Assembly (NCBI RefSeq): GCF_034424525.1
Contig: NZ_CP139979.1
Coordinates: forward strand, 2,753,001 to 2,817,000
From: Sphingobium yanoikuyae
GTDB lineage: Bacteria; Pseudomonadota; Alphaproteobacteria; Sphingomonadales; Sphingomonadaceae
Length of the DNA: 64,000 nt
Reading direction: 5' to 3'
The position numbers and the translations under genes were made by a program. Below the pieces are notes generated by a model. That model saw only the letters and a program-made list of their open reading frames with translations, was not told where the DNA came from and ran no database searches. Shown piece after piece: positions 1 to 8,823 of this stretch (position 1 is the first letter of the stretch; every line of letters starts with the position of its first letter).

Positions 1-818
1 GGCACGTCGGTGCGGGCATATTCGTAGAGATAGCCGCCGTCGCGCCGCACGCGATTATAGCTGGCGACTGCCTCCAGCCCCGGAATGGCCTGGGGCGTCC
101 ATTTGATCTTGCCGCGCAGATTGAGCGATTCCAGCGTATCGCTATATTCGTCGCGGGTGACATTGTAGATGAGGCCGCGATCATTGCGGCGCTCGGCCGA
201 CAGGCGGATGCCCAGTTCATCCTTGACGATCGGTCCGCCGATCGCGGCGGAGAAGGTGCGATCATCATATTCGCTCCACAGCACGCGCGCGTCACCGCCC
301 CAACGGGTCAGCGAGGGATCCTTGCTGGTGATGACGATGCCGCCGGCCAGCGCGTTGAGGCCCTGGATGGTCGATTGCGGGCCACGCAGCACTTCCACCT
401 GCTGCACATCCCACAGGTCGGTCGGGCCGCCATAAAGCGCCCATTTGGGCACCGGCGCGCCATCGACATAGACGCTCGCGGCGTCTGCCTGCCCGCCCGC
501 GCCGACGCCGCTGTTGCTGATGCCGCGGATGGTGAAGCCGGACGAACCATAGGTTTCGGACAGGTTGGCGGTGCGGTTATAGACGTCCTGGATGGTGATC
601 AGCGCCTCGCGCTCGATCGTCTCGGGCGTGACGACGGCGATGCTGGTCGGGGTCTGCTGCAGGGTGCGGGCGCTCTTTTCGCCGGTGACGATGATGTCGG
701 CGCGAGCCTGGTCCATATCGGCATCCGGCGCCTGCCCCGCCAGCGCCGGGCTGGTCAGGGCAGCACCGGCCAGTGCGACGATCGCCGCCCCGGAAAAGAA
801 GAAAGACGACCGCACCAT
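1..818 (-). CDS. TonB-dependent receptor, N-terminal part (C-terminus beyond window edge)
   Basis: Outer-membrane active-transport receptor; only about the first 270 residues lie in the window. The start ATG (816-818) follows a GGGGGA ribosome site. The protein begins MVRSSFFFSGAAIVALAGAA with a signal peptide ending near ALAG. An ADIIVTGEK TonB-box-like segment and a plug domain follow, with VDGAPVPKW and VEVLRGPQSTIQGLNALAGG, the classic plug signature. The first barrel strands come next. The substrate cannot be read from this part. It lies upstream of a second receptor on the same strand, but a strong terminator separates the two, so it is probably transcribed separately. It has no copy of the palindrome found before the pectin genes. 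Confidence 0.9.
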   Translation of the reverse strand, partial: MVRSSFFFSGAAIVALAGAALTSPALAGQAPDADMDQARADIIVTGEKSARTLQQTPTSIAVVTPETIEREALITIQDVYNRTANLSETYGSSGFTIRGISNSGVGAGGQADAASVYVDGAPVPKWALYGGPTDLWDVQQVEVLRGPQSTIQGLNALAGGIVITSKDPSLTRWGGDARVLWSEYDDRTFSAAIGGPIVKDELGIRLSAERRNDRGLIYNVTRDEYSDTLESLNLRGKIKWTPQAIPGLEAVASYNRVRRDGGYLYEYARTDV

Positions 819-942
819 ATAATCCCCCAAATATTCTTGGCGGCGCCATATTTGAGAACGCTAACGCGAGTCAATGTCATTATATGAATGGACTATTGCT
901 GTCGCCTGCCCGGCACCATCCCTGCCCCACTGCCGGCCCAAG

Positions 943-982
943 AAAAAGGGCCAGCCACCTCGTGCAGAAGGCGGCTGGCCCG
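943..982 (-). terminator. Rho-independent terminator of the second TonB receptor gene
   Basis: Read on the minus strand, GGGCCAGCC (981-973) pairs with GGCTGGCCC (956-948) and is followed by TTTTTCTT. It lies 25 bases after the stop codon of the receptor gene at 1008-3881. Confidence 0.85.
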
Positions 983-1007
983 TGACGGCGCGACCCGAAA
1001 GGACAGG

Positions 1008-3881
1008 CTACATTTTCACGCGCGCGCCGAACTGGAAGGTGCGGCCGAAATGGTTGTACTCATAGTTGCGATTGGCATCGAGGTCGGTGTAGCGGCCGCG
1101 ATATTCATCGGTCAGGTTGATGCCGTCGAGGGTGAATTCCAGCCAGTCGGTCGCCTTGTAACGGACCGAGGCATCGACATTGACGGTCGAATTATAGCCT
1201 TCGAACACGTTGCCGGTGCCGCTGTTCTGGTCGCTGTAAGGCCCGCGATAGCTGGCCGAGACGCGCGCGCTGAAGCGGTTGTCGTCATAATAGAGGGTGC
1301 CGTTATAGGCCCGCTTCGACACGCCGAACAACGTGTTCTCCCGCGCGACATTGACCAGGCCGCCACCCGGCACGACCGCCGGCCCCGACACATTATAGGT
1401 CGCGTTGGAGTCGATGAAGGTCGCGTTGGCCAGGATGCCGAAATGCTTGAAGATGCCCGGCAGGAAGGTGAAGGGCAGCTGCAGCGCGATTTCCGCCCCC
1501 TTGAGCGAGGCGCCGGTGCCGTTGACCGTGGTCGCGATGGTCCAGATCGGTTCGGCCTGCAGCGCGGGATTGAGCGCGGCGGGCGAGGAACTGACCAGCA
1601 CCGAAGCCGGCAGGCCGGTTTCCGCGAAGGTCGCGTTGGAAATGGTCGCGGCGACCGGGAAGCTCTGCACATCCTTCTTGAACAGGGCGACCGAGAAGAG
1701 CGACTGGGGCGCGAAATACCATTCGACGGCGAGGTCATAGGCGGTCGCACGATAGGGGTTGAGATAGGGATTGCCGTAGCTGACACGATACTGGAAGCCG
1801 TCGGCCGAACCACCCGGCGTCAGGCTGCCCAAGGTCGGGCGGGTCATCACATCGGCCACCGCCGCGCGAATGACCAGCTTGTCGGTCGGGAACAGGGCCA
1901 GGTTGGCGGCCGGCAGCCAATCCTCATAGCTGCGCTTGATCGTCACCGGAATGCCGCCATTGAGGCCGGTCGAGCGCTGGTCGGTCTTGGCATAACGCAT
2001 GCCCGCGTTCAGCGCATATTCGAGGCCGAACAGGTCGCCCTTGGCATCGAACTGGAAATAGCCGCCGGTCACTTCCTCGCGCACCGACCGGTTGTTGCCG
2101 ACGTCGAGCGCCAGCGCGCGATCATAGAGTTTGGTATAGGCCGTTGCCGCGTCCAGATTGGGGATCAGCCACTGGGTGGTGGTGCCTGACGGCTGGCCCG
2201 CCTTGCCCAGGGTGAAGAGTTCGCTCAATTCCGGCGTGGCCTGGAAGCCATAGACGGCGCTCGGGCCGAACAGGCTGGTCGGCGAGCAGGTGATGGTGCC
2301 CAGCACCAGATCCTTGCCGCCATTGCCGCAGACTGCGGTATCACGCTGATAGCCGACGGTCTTGAAGTCGAACCGGCGCCACATCGAACCGACCTTCACG
2401 GTCAGCCCCTCGGCCGCATCCCATTCGGTGCGCAGTTGGGCGGTCTTGAACCGGTTGGTGGTGTTGGACGGACGGTCGCGGATTTCGGCGAGCTGGAAAT
2501 TGGCCGGATCGGTCACGCTGGTGCCGAAGGTCAGCTTGGGATGCTTCATGTCGCTATAGTCATAGCTATAACCCTGGGCATCGCGATCGTCGAAGACCAC
2601 CGTGGTTTCGACCGGAATATCGGCGTTGGACTTGGACAGGCCGCCCAGCAGGGTGAAGCGGAACTTGTCCGTCACATCCTGATCCCAGGTGCCGCCGACC
2701 TGATAAAATTCGGTGCTCGACTTGCGCAGATAATGTTCGGTGCGGACCCAGGCATCGTTGAGCGTGGCCGAGATCATGTTGCCATTATCGTCATAGACCG
2801 GATTGACGACGTTGATCGACCGCTCGTTGGAGCGCAGCAGCACCTCGCCCCACTTCTCCTCGCGGGTTTCCTTGAAGCGCGAATAGAGGCCGTCGATCGA
2901 GATCTTGGTCGCGTCGGTCGGCGCGAACTGGACCGATCCGGTCAGGCCCAGCCGCTCGCGATCATGACGCACCTCGCCATAGCGCGGGATGCGGGGGTGG
3001 AACGAAAGGGCCGCCGCATCGCAGGCTGCGCTGGCGCGATAGGTGCCGCCCGAATTGGGCTGGGTGAAGCAGGCCGTGCCATCGACATTGTCGAAGCGGG
3101 CCTGGGCCCAGCGCACGCTATTATTGCCCAGTTCCTTGGTATCGAGCGTCGAATAGGCCGCCGACAGGGCAACGCCGAAGCGGCCATCGGCCGATTTCCA
3201 GGACGCGATGCCGGCCAGGCGCGGCCCCCAATTCTTGGCCAGGTCATTATAGGAGGCAGTCGCCGAACCCACGAGGGTCAGCCCTTCCTTGCCACCGAGC
3301 GGATTGCCGGTGTTGAGATCGACCACGGCGCCGAGCGAGCCTTCGTCCAGCGAGGCTTCGGCGGTCTTGTGGACGACCAGCGAACTGAACAGTTCGGACG
3401 CGAAGACGTTGAAATCGAAGGAGCGGTCGCGGTTCGAGCTGGCACCATCGGTCGAGGTGGCGACCGTTTCCAGCCCGTTGACGCGCACGCGGGTGAACTG
3501 CGCGCCCAGGCCGCGCACGGTGATCGCGCGCCCTTCGCCGCCGTCACGCTGGATCGAGATGCCGGGGATGCGCTGCAGGGATTCGGCGAGATTCTGGTCG
3601 GGGAACTTGGCGATATCCTCCGCCACGATCGCATCGACCGAACTGACCGACTGGCGCTTGAGGTTGATCGCCGCGCCCAGCGACTGGCGGAAACCGGTAA
3701 CGATGATGTCGGATTCCTGGGCCGCGGCTTCCGCCTGCCCCTGATCCGGCGCAACCGCGGCATCGCCCTGCACGGACTGAGCATGGGCCTGAGCGGCGGA
3801 AACGCAGGCGATGGCGCATGCCAGGGTCGAGGCTGCGGACAGCCATTTCCGGGCGGACGAAGCCTGTACGAACGCAATCAT
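1008..3881 (-). CDS. TonB-dependent receptor, probable oligogalacturonide/pectin-fragment uptake
   Basis: 957-residue outer-membrane receptor. ATG at 3879-3881 is chosen over an upstream in-frame ATG (3908) because GAGGGATG precedes it and the protein then starts with a clean signal peptide (MIAFVQ to AQAHAQ). SDIIVTGFRQSL is the TonB-box region. The plug (about residues 60-190) contains QNLAESLQRIPGISIQRDGG and ITVRGLGAQFTRVRVNGLE, features of the large Caulobacter/sphingomonad receptor family. The barrel ends in FQFGARVKM with a terminal hydrophobic/aromatic pattern. It is divergent from a secreted pectate lyase, and each gene has an identical 12-bp palindrome 60-66 bp before its start. Substrate and LacI control are inferred from this context. 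Confidence 0.92.
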   Translation of the reverse strand: MIAFVQASSARKWLSAASTLACAIACVSAAQAHAQSVQGDAAVAPDQGQAEAAAQESDIIVTGFRQSLGAAINLKRQSVSSVDAIVAEDIAKFPDQNLAESLQRIPGISIQRDGGEGRAITVRGLGAQFTRVRVNGLETVATSTDGASSNRDRSFDFNVFASELFSSLVVHKTAEASLDEGSLGAVVDLNTGNPLGGKEGLTLVGSATASYNDLAKNWGPRLAGIASWKSADGRFGVALSAAYSTLDTKELGNNSVRWAQARFDNVDGTACFTQPNSGGTYRASAACDAAALSFHPRIPRYGEVRHDRERLGLTGSVQFAPTDATKISIDGLYSRFKETREEKWGEVLLRSNERSINVVNPVYDDNGNMISATLNDAWVRTEHYLRKSSTEFYQVGGTWDQDVTDKFRFTLLGGLSKSNADIPVETTVVFDDRDAQGYSYDYSDMKHPKLTFGTSVTDPANFQLAEIRDRPSNTTNRFKTAQLRTEWDAAEGLTVKVGSMWRRFDFKTVGYQRDTAVCGNGGKDLVLGTITCSPTSLFGPSAVYGFQATPELSELFTLGKAGQPSGTTTQWLIPNLDAATAYTKLYDRALALDVGNNRSVREEVTGGYFQFDAKGDLFGLEYALNAGMRYAKTDQRSTGLNGGIPVTIKRSYEDWLPAANLALFPTDKLVIRAAVADVMTRPTLGSLTPGGSADGFQYRVSYGNPYLNPYRATAYDLAVEWYFAPQSLFSVALFKKDVQSFPVAATISNATFAETGLPASVLVSSSPAALNPALQAEPIWTIATTVNGTGASLKGAEIALQLPFTFLPGIFKHFGILANATFIDSNATYNVSGPAVVPGGGLVNVARENTLFGVSKRAYNGTLYYDDNRFSARVSASYRGPYSDQNSGTGNVFEGYNSTVNVDASVRYKATDWLEFTLDGINLTDEYRGRYTDLDANRNYEYNHFGRTFQFGARVKM

Positions 3882-3946
3882 AGAAACATCCCTCCATATT
3901 TCCGCCACGCCTCTTTGGGGGTGCGGCCCGATGTTGTCCCCTTGAA

Positions 3947-3958
3947 GACACCGGTGTC
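3947..3958. promoter_or_regulatory. LacI-type operator upstream of TonB receptor
   Basis: Perfect palindrome GACACCGGTGTC, 65 bp before the receptor start at 3881. It is identical to the site at 4176-4187 and close to those at 9711 and 10851. The central CG and 6+6 symmetry fit LacI-family operators, and a LacI regulator lies at 9737-10786. Confidence 0.75.
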
Positions 3959-4175
3959 AGAAACTTGTGACCCGACTGCGGATCAATGTCAATGATCATT
4001 GCGGCAATTATGTCTGAAGCGGCCGAGCCAGCGCTCGCGGCGATTTTCCGCGCCCTCCTGTCGGAAAAGCGTCCATATCGAGCCATTTTGCACCGCAATA
4101 TGGACCATATGGTGTAGAATGACGGAGCGCAGCCCGCACCTTCACCTCGCTGCCACAATGACTGCAAACAGATTC

Positions 4176-4187
4176 GACACCGGTGTC
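4176..4187. promoter_or_regulatory. LacI-type operator upstream of pectate lyase
   Basis: Second perfect copy of GACACCGGTGTC, 61 bp before the pectate lyase start at 4249. Its spacing mirrors that of the receptor operator on the other side of the divergent intergenic region (3882-4248). Apart from these two sites and presumed promoters, nothing else was recognised in that 367-bp gap. Confidence 0.75.
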
Positions 4188-4248
4188 AAATTGCTTGCAT
4201 CATCGCCGCCGCGGTGCAAGTCTGGCCAGGAGAGGAGCCTTCGGAAGC

Positions 4249-5652
4249 ATGAAAATAACCGCCAGACTGATCGCCCTGCCGCTTGCCGGCCTTGCCCTGA
4301 TCCCCCTGCCAGCAACCCTGTCCGCCGCCTCGGCCAAGACCAGCGCATCCAGCGCAACGACTGCGTTTCCGGGCGCCGTCGGCTGGGCATCGGCCACGCC
4401 CGGCGGCCGGGGCGGCCGCGTCATCCGCGTGACCACGCTGGCGGCCGATGGCCCCGGCAGCCTGAAGGCGGCACTGGAGGCGAAGGGCCCGCGCATCGTC
4501 GTGTTCGAGGTCGGCGGCGTCATCGACATGGCGCGCCAGACCATCACCATCCGCGAACCCTATCTGACCATTGCCGGCCAGACCGCCCCCTCCCCCGGCA
4601 TCACCCTGATCCGATCGGGCATCGACATCGCCACCCATGATGTCATCATGCGCCATATCCGCGTGCGCACCGGTGTGGACGACCAGCCGCTGCTGAGCGG
4701 ATGGGAGGCGGATGCCATGTCGGTGGTCGGCGGCCATGACATCATCGTCGACCATTGCAGCTTCACCTGGGCGATCGACGAGAATATGTCGGCGTCCGGC
4801 CCGCGCTTCAATGGCAAGACGCCCGACGAATGGCGCGCCAACACGGCGCACAACATCACCTTTTCCTATAATCTGGCGGCCGAGGGGCTGGCCAATGCCA
4901 GCCATCCCAAGGGCGAGCATAGCAAGGGCACGTTGATCCACGACAATGCGACCAACATCCTGATTTATCGCAACATCTACGCCCATAATGTCGAGCGCAA
5001 CCCGCTATTGAAGGGCGGCGTCCATGCCGCCGTGGTCAACAACATCATCTATGATCCGGGCGAGCGCGGCGTACATTATAATCTGATGGCGCTGGAATGG
5101 GGCGAACATCCCTATCAGAATGGCAAGCTGGCGGCGGTCGGCAATGTCATGCGCGGCGGCGTATCGACGGCGACCGGCCTGCCCTTCCTGACCTTGGGCG
5201 GCGACGGCGACCTGGAATATTATGGCAAGGACAATCTGGCTGTCGACAAGTTCGGCAAGCCATTGCCGATGTTCGGCCGCTATGGCGAGACCAAGGCCAG
5301 GCTGATCGAGACGCAGACACCGCCAACCTGGTGGCAGGGGCTGGACGTTCTGCCGGTGCACGATGTCGAGACCCATGTTCTATGGCGCGCGGGCGCTCGC
5401 CCCTGGGACCGGGATGCCGACGACCTGCGTGTGCTGTTTTTCGTCGCCGAAGGGCGCGGCGAGATCATCGACAATGAAAAGCAGGTGGGCGGTTATCCCA
5501 AATTCGCGCCGACCCGCGCGCCCTTTGTCGAAGGCGACTGGAACCTCGACACGATGGAGCCGAAATCGGGGCGCTATCCCGGCCAGAAGGATGAGACAAC
5601 CGAGCATCTGTCGGACCGCGACAAGATGATGCGACAGGAGCCAAAGCCATGA
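4249..5652 (+). CDS. Secreted pectate lyase-like right-handed beta-helix protein
   Basis: 467 residues; cleaves polygalacturonate by beta-elimination outside the cell or in the periplasm. ATG at 4249 is preferred over an upstream in-frame codon (4183) because AGGAGAGGAG precedes it and the protein then begins with a signal peptide (MKITARLIALPLAGLALIPL to SAASA). The mature start FPGAVGWASATPGGRGGRVIRVTTL, the SLKAALEAKGPRIVVFEVGG segment and DAMSVVGGHDIIVDHCSFTWAIDEN match PL1-type pectate lyases. The DHCS/WAIDE stretch carries probable calcium-binding acidic residues. It shares ATGA with the next gene, so the two are translationally coupled. Confidence 0.88.
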   Translation: MKITARLIALPLAGLALIPLPATLSAASAKTSASSATTAFPGAVGWASATPGGRGGRVIRVTTLAADGPGSLKAALEAKGPRIVVFEVGGVIDMARQTITIREPYLTIAGQTAPSPGITLIRSGIDIATHDVIMRHIRVRTGVDDQPLLSGWEADAMSVVGGHDIIVDHCSFTWAIDENMSASGPRFNGKTPDEWRANTAHNITFSYNLAAEGLANASHPKGEHSKGTLIHDNATNILIYRNIYAHNVERNPLLKGGVHAAVVNNIIYDPGERGVHYNLMALEWGEHPYQNGKLAAVGNVMRGGVSTATGLPFLTLGGDGDLEYYGKDNLAVDKFGKPLPMFGRYGETKARLIETQTPPTWWQGLDVLPVHDVETHVLWRAGARPWDRDADDLRVLFFVAEGRGEIIDNEKQVGGYPKFAPTRAPFVEGDWNLDTMEPKSGRYPGQKDETTEHLSDRDKMMRQEPKP

Positions 5653-6035
5653 GCCTGATGCTGTTGCTGGCGGCGGCCGCAGCGCCGCCGATGGTAGTCG
5701 TCGACGAGCGCGAGGTGATGCGGGAAGAGCCGCCGCCGCATGGCGAGATCGGCATGTCGACCGCCTATCGCATCAGCGACGCCGTGCCGCAGCCGCGCAG
5801 CATGGAATTCCGCAAGCGCGTGCTGCATGTCGGTGCGGCGATCGGCGTCCATCCGATCGCCCATGACGAGGTCTATTATGTCCTGTCAGGCGAAGGGGTG
5901 GTGACATCCGACGGCGTGGAAAAGCCGCTGACGCCGGGCATGGCTGCCTATCTCTACAAGGATGCCAAGGTCGGCATCCGGCAGGTCGGCAAGGAACCGC
6001 TGGCGCTGATCATCAGCTATCCGGTGGTTCACTGA
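5649..6035 (+). CDS. Small exported cupin-domain protein
   Basis: 128 residues. A short hydrophobic leader (MSLMLLLAAAAAPP) precedes a single cupin barrel (about 55-125), with IGVHPIAHDEVYYVLSGEGVVTSDG forming cupin motif 1 and its His/Glu metal ligands. Its ATG overlaps the pectate lyase stop by four bases, so it is co-expressed and probably also exported. A role in binding or modifying pectin oligomers or uronates is inferred from context; the activity is unknown. Confidence 0.75.
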   Translation: MSLMLLLAAAAAPPMVVVDEREVMREEPPPHGEIGMSTAYRISDAVPQPRSMEFRKRVLHVGAAIGVHPIAHDEVYYVLSGEGVVTSDGVEKPLTPGMAAYLYKDAKVGIRQVGKEPLALIISYPVVH

Positions 6036-6050
6036 CCCCGAAAAGGCCAG

Positions 6051-6227
6051 CTACCAGGCGCGCGGCACATTGCCGACGCGCTTGGCGACATCGGCCTCGA
6101 TCGCGTTGAGTTCGGCCTGGCTGAGCACGCCCGACAGCATCAGCCGGCGCATCAGCTCATCGACCAGGGCGGCGAGAAAATGCAGCTCGCCGCGTTCCGA
6201 GACATAATCGACATCCTGGGTATCCAT
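6051..6227 (-). CDS. Small hypothetical protein, 58 aa
   Basis: Encodes MDTQDVDYVSERGELHFLAA and ends in KRVGNVPRAW. GGAGGAACCGC precedes the ATG, an excellent ribosome site. The protein is mainly helical, with no signal peptide or membrane segment. It lies downstream of the carboxylesterase gene on the same strand (74-bp gap). I do not recognise a family. Confidence 0.6.
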   Translation of the reverse strand: MDTQDVDYVSERGELHFLAALVDELMRRLMLSGVLSQAELNAIEADVAKRVGNVPRAW

Positions 6228-6301
6228 GCGGTTCCTCCACCTGCATGGGCGGACTCAACGCACCCGCCCCCTTTTGGTTGCGGCCCGGCAACGAACGGCG
6301 T

Positions 6302-7870
6302 TCAACTGCCGGGCTGGATATAGGGGACGCGGGCGAAGAGTTCCCGTTCCCAGCCGCGCGGATCGCTTTCCACATGGCTGTCGACATCGACGATCATCGT
6401 CTGCCGCCGGTCCAGCCGATATTGCGGCCAGGGCGCCATTCCGCTGACATTGGGATCACCGCACCGAGCGAAGGCCAGGAAACGCTGCATCAGCGCGCGC
6501 GAGGCGGTCTGCGCGCCCGCACCGGTGCCGGTGAAGCTGCCCGGCGCATCGAGCGTGCCGAAGGCGAGCGCGATATCCATGGTGTGCGGCGCGCCGCGTT
6601 CGGGCTGGGTCGGCGAGGCGAAATCCACCTGATAGACCCAGGTCGGCGCATCGGCGCGGGCGCGCACCTCCGCCTCCAGCACCTGCCCCGGCCAGCTGCG
6701 CCCGGCCGTGGTCGCGGCATAGAAGATGCGCTCCGCTGACCAGCCGGGATAGCGGGCGCGATATTGAGCGACAATCCATTCGGGCGACAGGTCCATACGC
6801 AGTTCCGGCGCCATCCGGGCGGGGAGGTTGGACCAGTCCAGCCCTTTGAGCTTGGGGCCGTGAGGATCGATGAAGGCGCGGGTCTCATCATGGGTGTTGC
6901 CCAGCATCATCGGGATCGCCTGCGACTGGGGCGGCGCATCGGGCCAGAAGGGATGGCGCGCAAGATGCGCCATGTCGAGCACGGGCCCCATATAGAGACC
7001 ACCACCCAAGATCGGGTCTTGCGCTGCCAGCCCCTCCACCAGTTGCGCGGTTGAAAGTGACAGCAAAGATGACAGGTCATCGGCCTTTACGCCCAGTCCG
7101 GCGAGATAGGCCTGCGCCCGCTTCGTCGCGTTGAGCGGGCCCGACGCCGTCACCTGCTGCCCGCTCATGGTGATGGCGCGGTGGAACAGGCCGGCCGCCG
7201 CGGGCATCGCCATCATCGTCGCGATCTTGGCGCCGCCGCCCGACTGGCCGAAGACCAGGATATTGCCGGGATCCCCGCCAAAGGCCGCGATATTGTCGCG
7301 CACCCATTGCAGCGCGAGGATGAGGTCGAGCTGGCCCGCATTGCCGCTGTCGGCGAAGCGCGGATCGAGCCGGGCGAGATAGAGATAGCCGAAGATGTTG
7401 AGCCGATGGTTGACGGTCACCACCACGACATCGCCCTGCGCCGCGAGCCGGTCGCCATAGGTCAGCGGATCGACCACGGAGCCGTTGGAATAGGCGCCGC
7501 CATGGATATAAAGCATCACCGGCCGTCTGGCGCGCGGGTCCGGGCCAGGGGTCCAGATATTGAGGAACAGGCAATCCTCGCTCTCCGGCTCCTGCCGCCC
7601 CTGTTGCGGGCAGGAGGGGGCGAAGGCGCTGGCATCGGCGGTGCCGGTCCAGCCATCGGGCGCTAGCGGTGGCTGGAAACGGCGGGACGCGGTATCCCGA
7701 CCATAGCGCAGGCCGCGAAAGACATGGAGGCCAGCTTCGCGGGTGCCGGCGACCCGCCCCTTGCGGGTGGTCACGATGCTGGCGGTGGCGGCATGGGCCG
7801 GGCGAGCAAGGCTGGCGCCCAACAGGGCCGCAGCCCCGGTCAACGCGCTCCGCCGGTCGATATTGGGCAT
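6302..7870 (-). CDS. Secreted type-B carboxylesterase (alpha/beta hydrolase)
   Basis: 522 residues with a Tat-like signal (DRRSALTGAAALLGAS to PAHA). SEDCLFLNIWTP (97-108), the HGG oxyanion motif (123-125), the nucleophile elbow GQSGGG with Ser210, NTHDETRAF and GAPHTMDI (probable catalytic His) define the carboxylesterase type-B family. It lies downstream of kduI-kduD on the same strand, after a hairpin at 7923-7954. Removal of acyl or methyl esters from pectin before lyase action is a reasonable inference from context, but family members act on many esters. The start is fixed by AGGAGGACGG before ATG at 7868-7870. Confidence 0.85.
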   Translation of the reverse strand: MPNIDRRSALTGAAALLGASLARPAHAATASIVTTRKGRVAGTREAGLHVFRGLRYGRDTASRRFQPPLAPDGWTGTADASAFAPSCPQQGRQEPESEDCLFLNIWTPGPDPRARRPVMLYIHGGAYSNGSVVDPLTYGDRLAAQGDVVVVTVNHRLNIFGYLYLARLDPRFADSGNAGQLDLILALQWVRDNIAAFGGDPGNILVFGQSGGGAKIATMMAMPAAAGLFHRAITMSGQQVTASGPLNATKRAQAYLAGLGVKADDLSSLLSLSTAQLVEGLAAQDPILGGGLYMGPVLDMAHLARHPFWPDAPPQSQAIPMMLGNTHDETRAFIDPHGPKLKGLDWSNLPARMAPELRMDLSPEWIVAQYRARYPGWSAERIFYAATTAGRSWPGQVLEAEVRARADAPTWVYQVDFASPTQPERGAPHTMDIALAFGTLDAPGSFTGTGAGAQTASRALMQRFLAFARCGDPNVSGMAPWPQYRLDRRQTMIVDVDSHVESDPRGWERELFARVPYIQPGS

Positions 7871-7922
7871 CCGTCCTCCTGTGATGGGTCGGGAGGCTGA
7901 GCCCTCCTCTTTGGTCAGGGTT

Positions 7923-7954
7923 GTCCTGCGCCCACCTGCTGGCAGGCGCAGGAC
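7923..7954 (-). terminator. Hairpin after kduD
   Basis: GTCCTGCGCC (7923-7932) pairs perfectly with GGCGCAGGAC (7945-7954), 7 bp past the kduD stop on the minus strand. No T-tract follows, so it may attenuate or process transcripts rather than terminate them fully. Confidence 0.5.
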
Positions 7955-7960
7955 GGGATA

Positions 7961-8716
7961 TCAGCGGGCCAGCCAGCCGCCATCGACGGCGAGGACATGG
8001 CCATGGATATAGTTGGCCGCCGGCGATGCCAGGAACACGGCCGCGCCGCCAATGTCGCTGGGGTCGCCCCAGCGGCCGGCCGGGATGCGTTCCTGGATCT
8101 GGCGGTTGCGGGTCTCGTCGGCCTGCAGCGCGGCGGTGTTGTTGGTGGCGATATAGCCCGGCGCGATCGCGTTGACGTTGACGCCTTTGGCCGCCCATTC
8201 GTTCGCCAGCAGCTTGGTGAGGCCGGCGACGCCGCTCTTGGACGCAGTATAGCTCGGCACGCGAATGCCGCCCTGGAACGACAGCAGCGAGGCGATGTTG
8301 ACGATCTTGCCACTGCCCTGCGCCAGCATGTGCCGCCCGGCCGCCTGGGCCAGGAAGAAGGTCGACTTCAAATTGGTGTCGATCACCGCATCCCAGTCTT
8401 CCTCGGTGAAGTCGACGCTGTCGGCGCGGCGGATGATGCCGGCATTGTTGATCAGGATGTCGAGCCCGCCCAGCTTTGCGATCGTCTCGTCGACGACGCG
8501 CTGCACCGGTTCGATGCTGGAAAGATCGGCCGAGACGATCTCCGCCTTGCGGCCGAGTGCCCGGACCTTCTCGACGGTCTCTTCCGCCGGGGTGCGGCCG
8601 ACTGCCGCAATGTCGGCGCCGGCCGCCGCCAGCGACAGCGCGATCGCCTGGCCAATGCCGGTATTGGCGCCGGTGACGATGGCGACCTTGCCACCAAGAT
8701 CGAAGATAGTGCTCAT
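7961..8716 (-). CDS. kduD: 2-dehydro-3-deoxy-D-gluconate 5-dehydrogenase (KduD-type SDR)
   Basis: 251-residue short-chain dehydrogenase. TGANTGIG (15-22) binds the dinucleotide, NNAG is at 90-93, and the catalytic set is Ser143, Tyr156 and Lys160 (SYTASK). KduD reduces 2,5-diketo-3-deoxygluconate to 2-keto-3-deoxygluconate in pectin-fragment catabolism. The sequence pattern (FDLGGKVAIVTGANTGIGQ, NNAGIIRR) and the position next to kduI support KduD over a generic SDR. GGAGCTTAT precedes the ATG. Confidence 0.87.
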   Translation of the reverse strand: MSTIFDLGGKVAIVTGANTGIGQAIALSLAAAGADIAAVGRTPAEETVEKVRALGRKAEIVSADLSSIEPVQRVVDETIAKLGGLDILINNAGIIRRADSVDFTEEDWDAVIDTNLKSTFFLAQAAGRHMLAQGSGKIVNIASLLSFQGGIRVPSYTASKSGVAGLTKLLANEWAAKGVNVNAIAPGYIATNNTAALQADETRNRQIQERIPAGRWGDPSDIGGAAVFLASPAANYIHGHVLAVDGGWLAR

Positions 8717-8727
8717 ATAAGCTCCAA

Positions 8728-8822
8728 ATCCCCCTCCCGCTTGCGGGAGGGGTTAGGGGAGGGTTTTGGAGATTGGCGTCGTAGACATGCCCTCCCCCGT
8801 CCCCTCCCTGAAGGGAGGGGGG
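8728..8822. repeat. GC-rich palindromic intergenic repeat
   Basis: Two hairpins, CCCTCCCGCTTGCGGGAGGG and CCCCTCCCTGAAGGGAGGGG, flank a spacer with GGGGAGGG/CCCTCCCCC complementarity. Similar structures occur at 34937, 38921, 40667, 46480, 56489 and 61397. It lies between kduI and kduD. Confidence 0.7.
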
Positions 8823-8823
8823 C

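Noticed and set aside
888..3995. Two long plus-strand ORFs (433 and 519 codons) opposite the second TonB receptor
   Set aside because: They are antisense frames kept open by high GC; translations are Arg/Gly/Ile-Gly-rich without domain patterns, while the minus frame encodes a full receptor.
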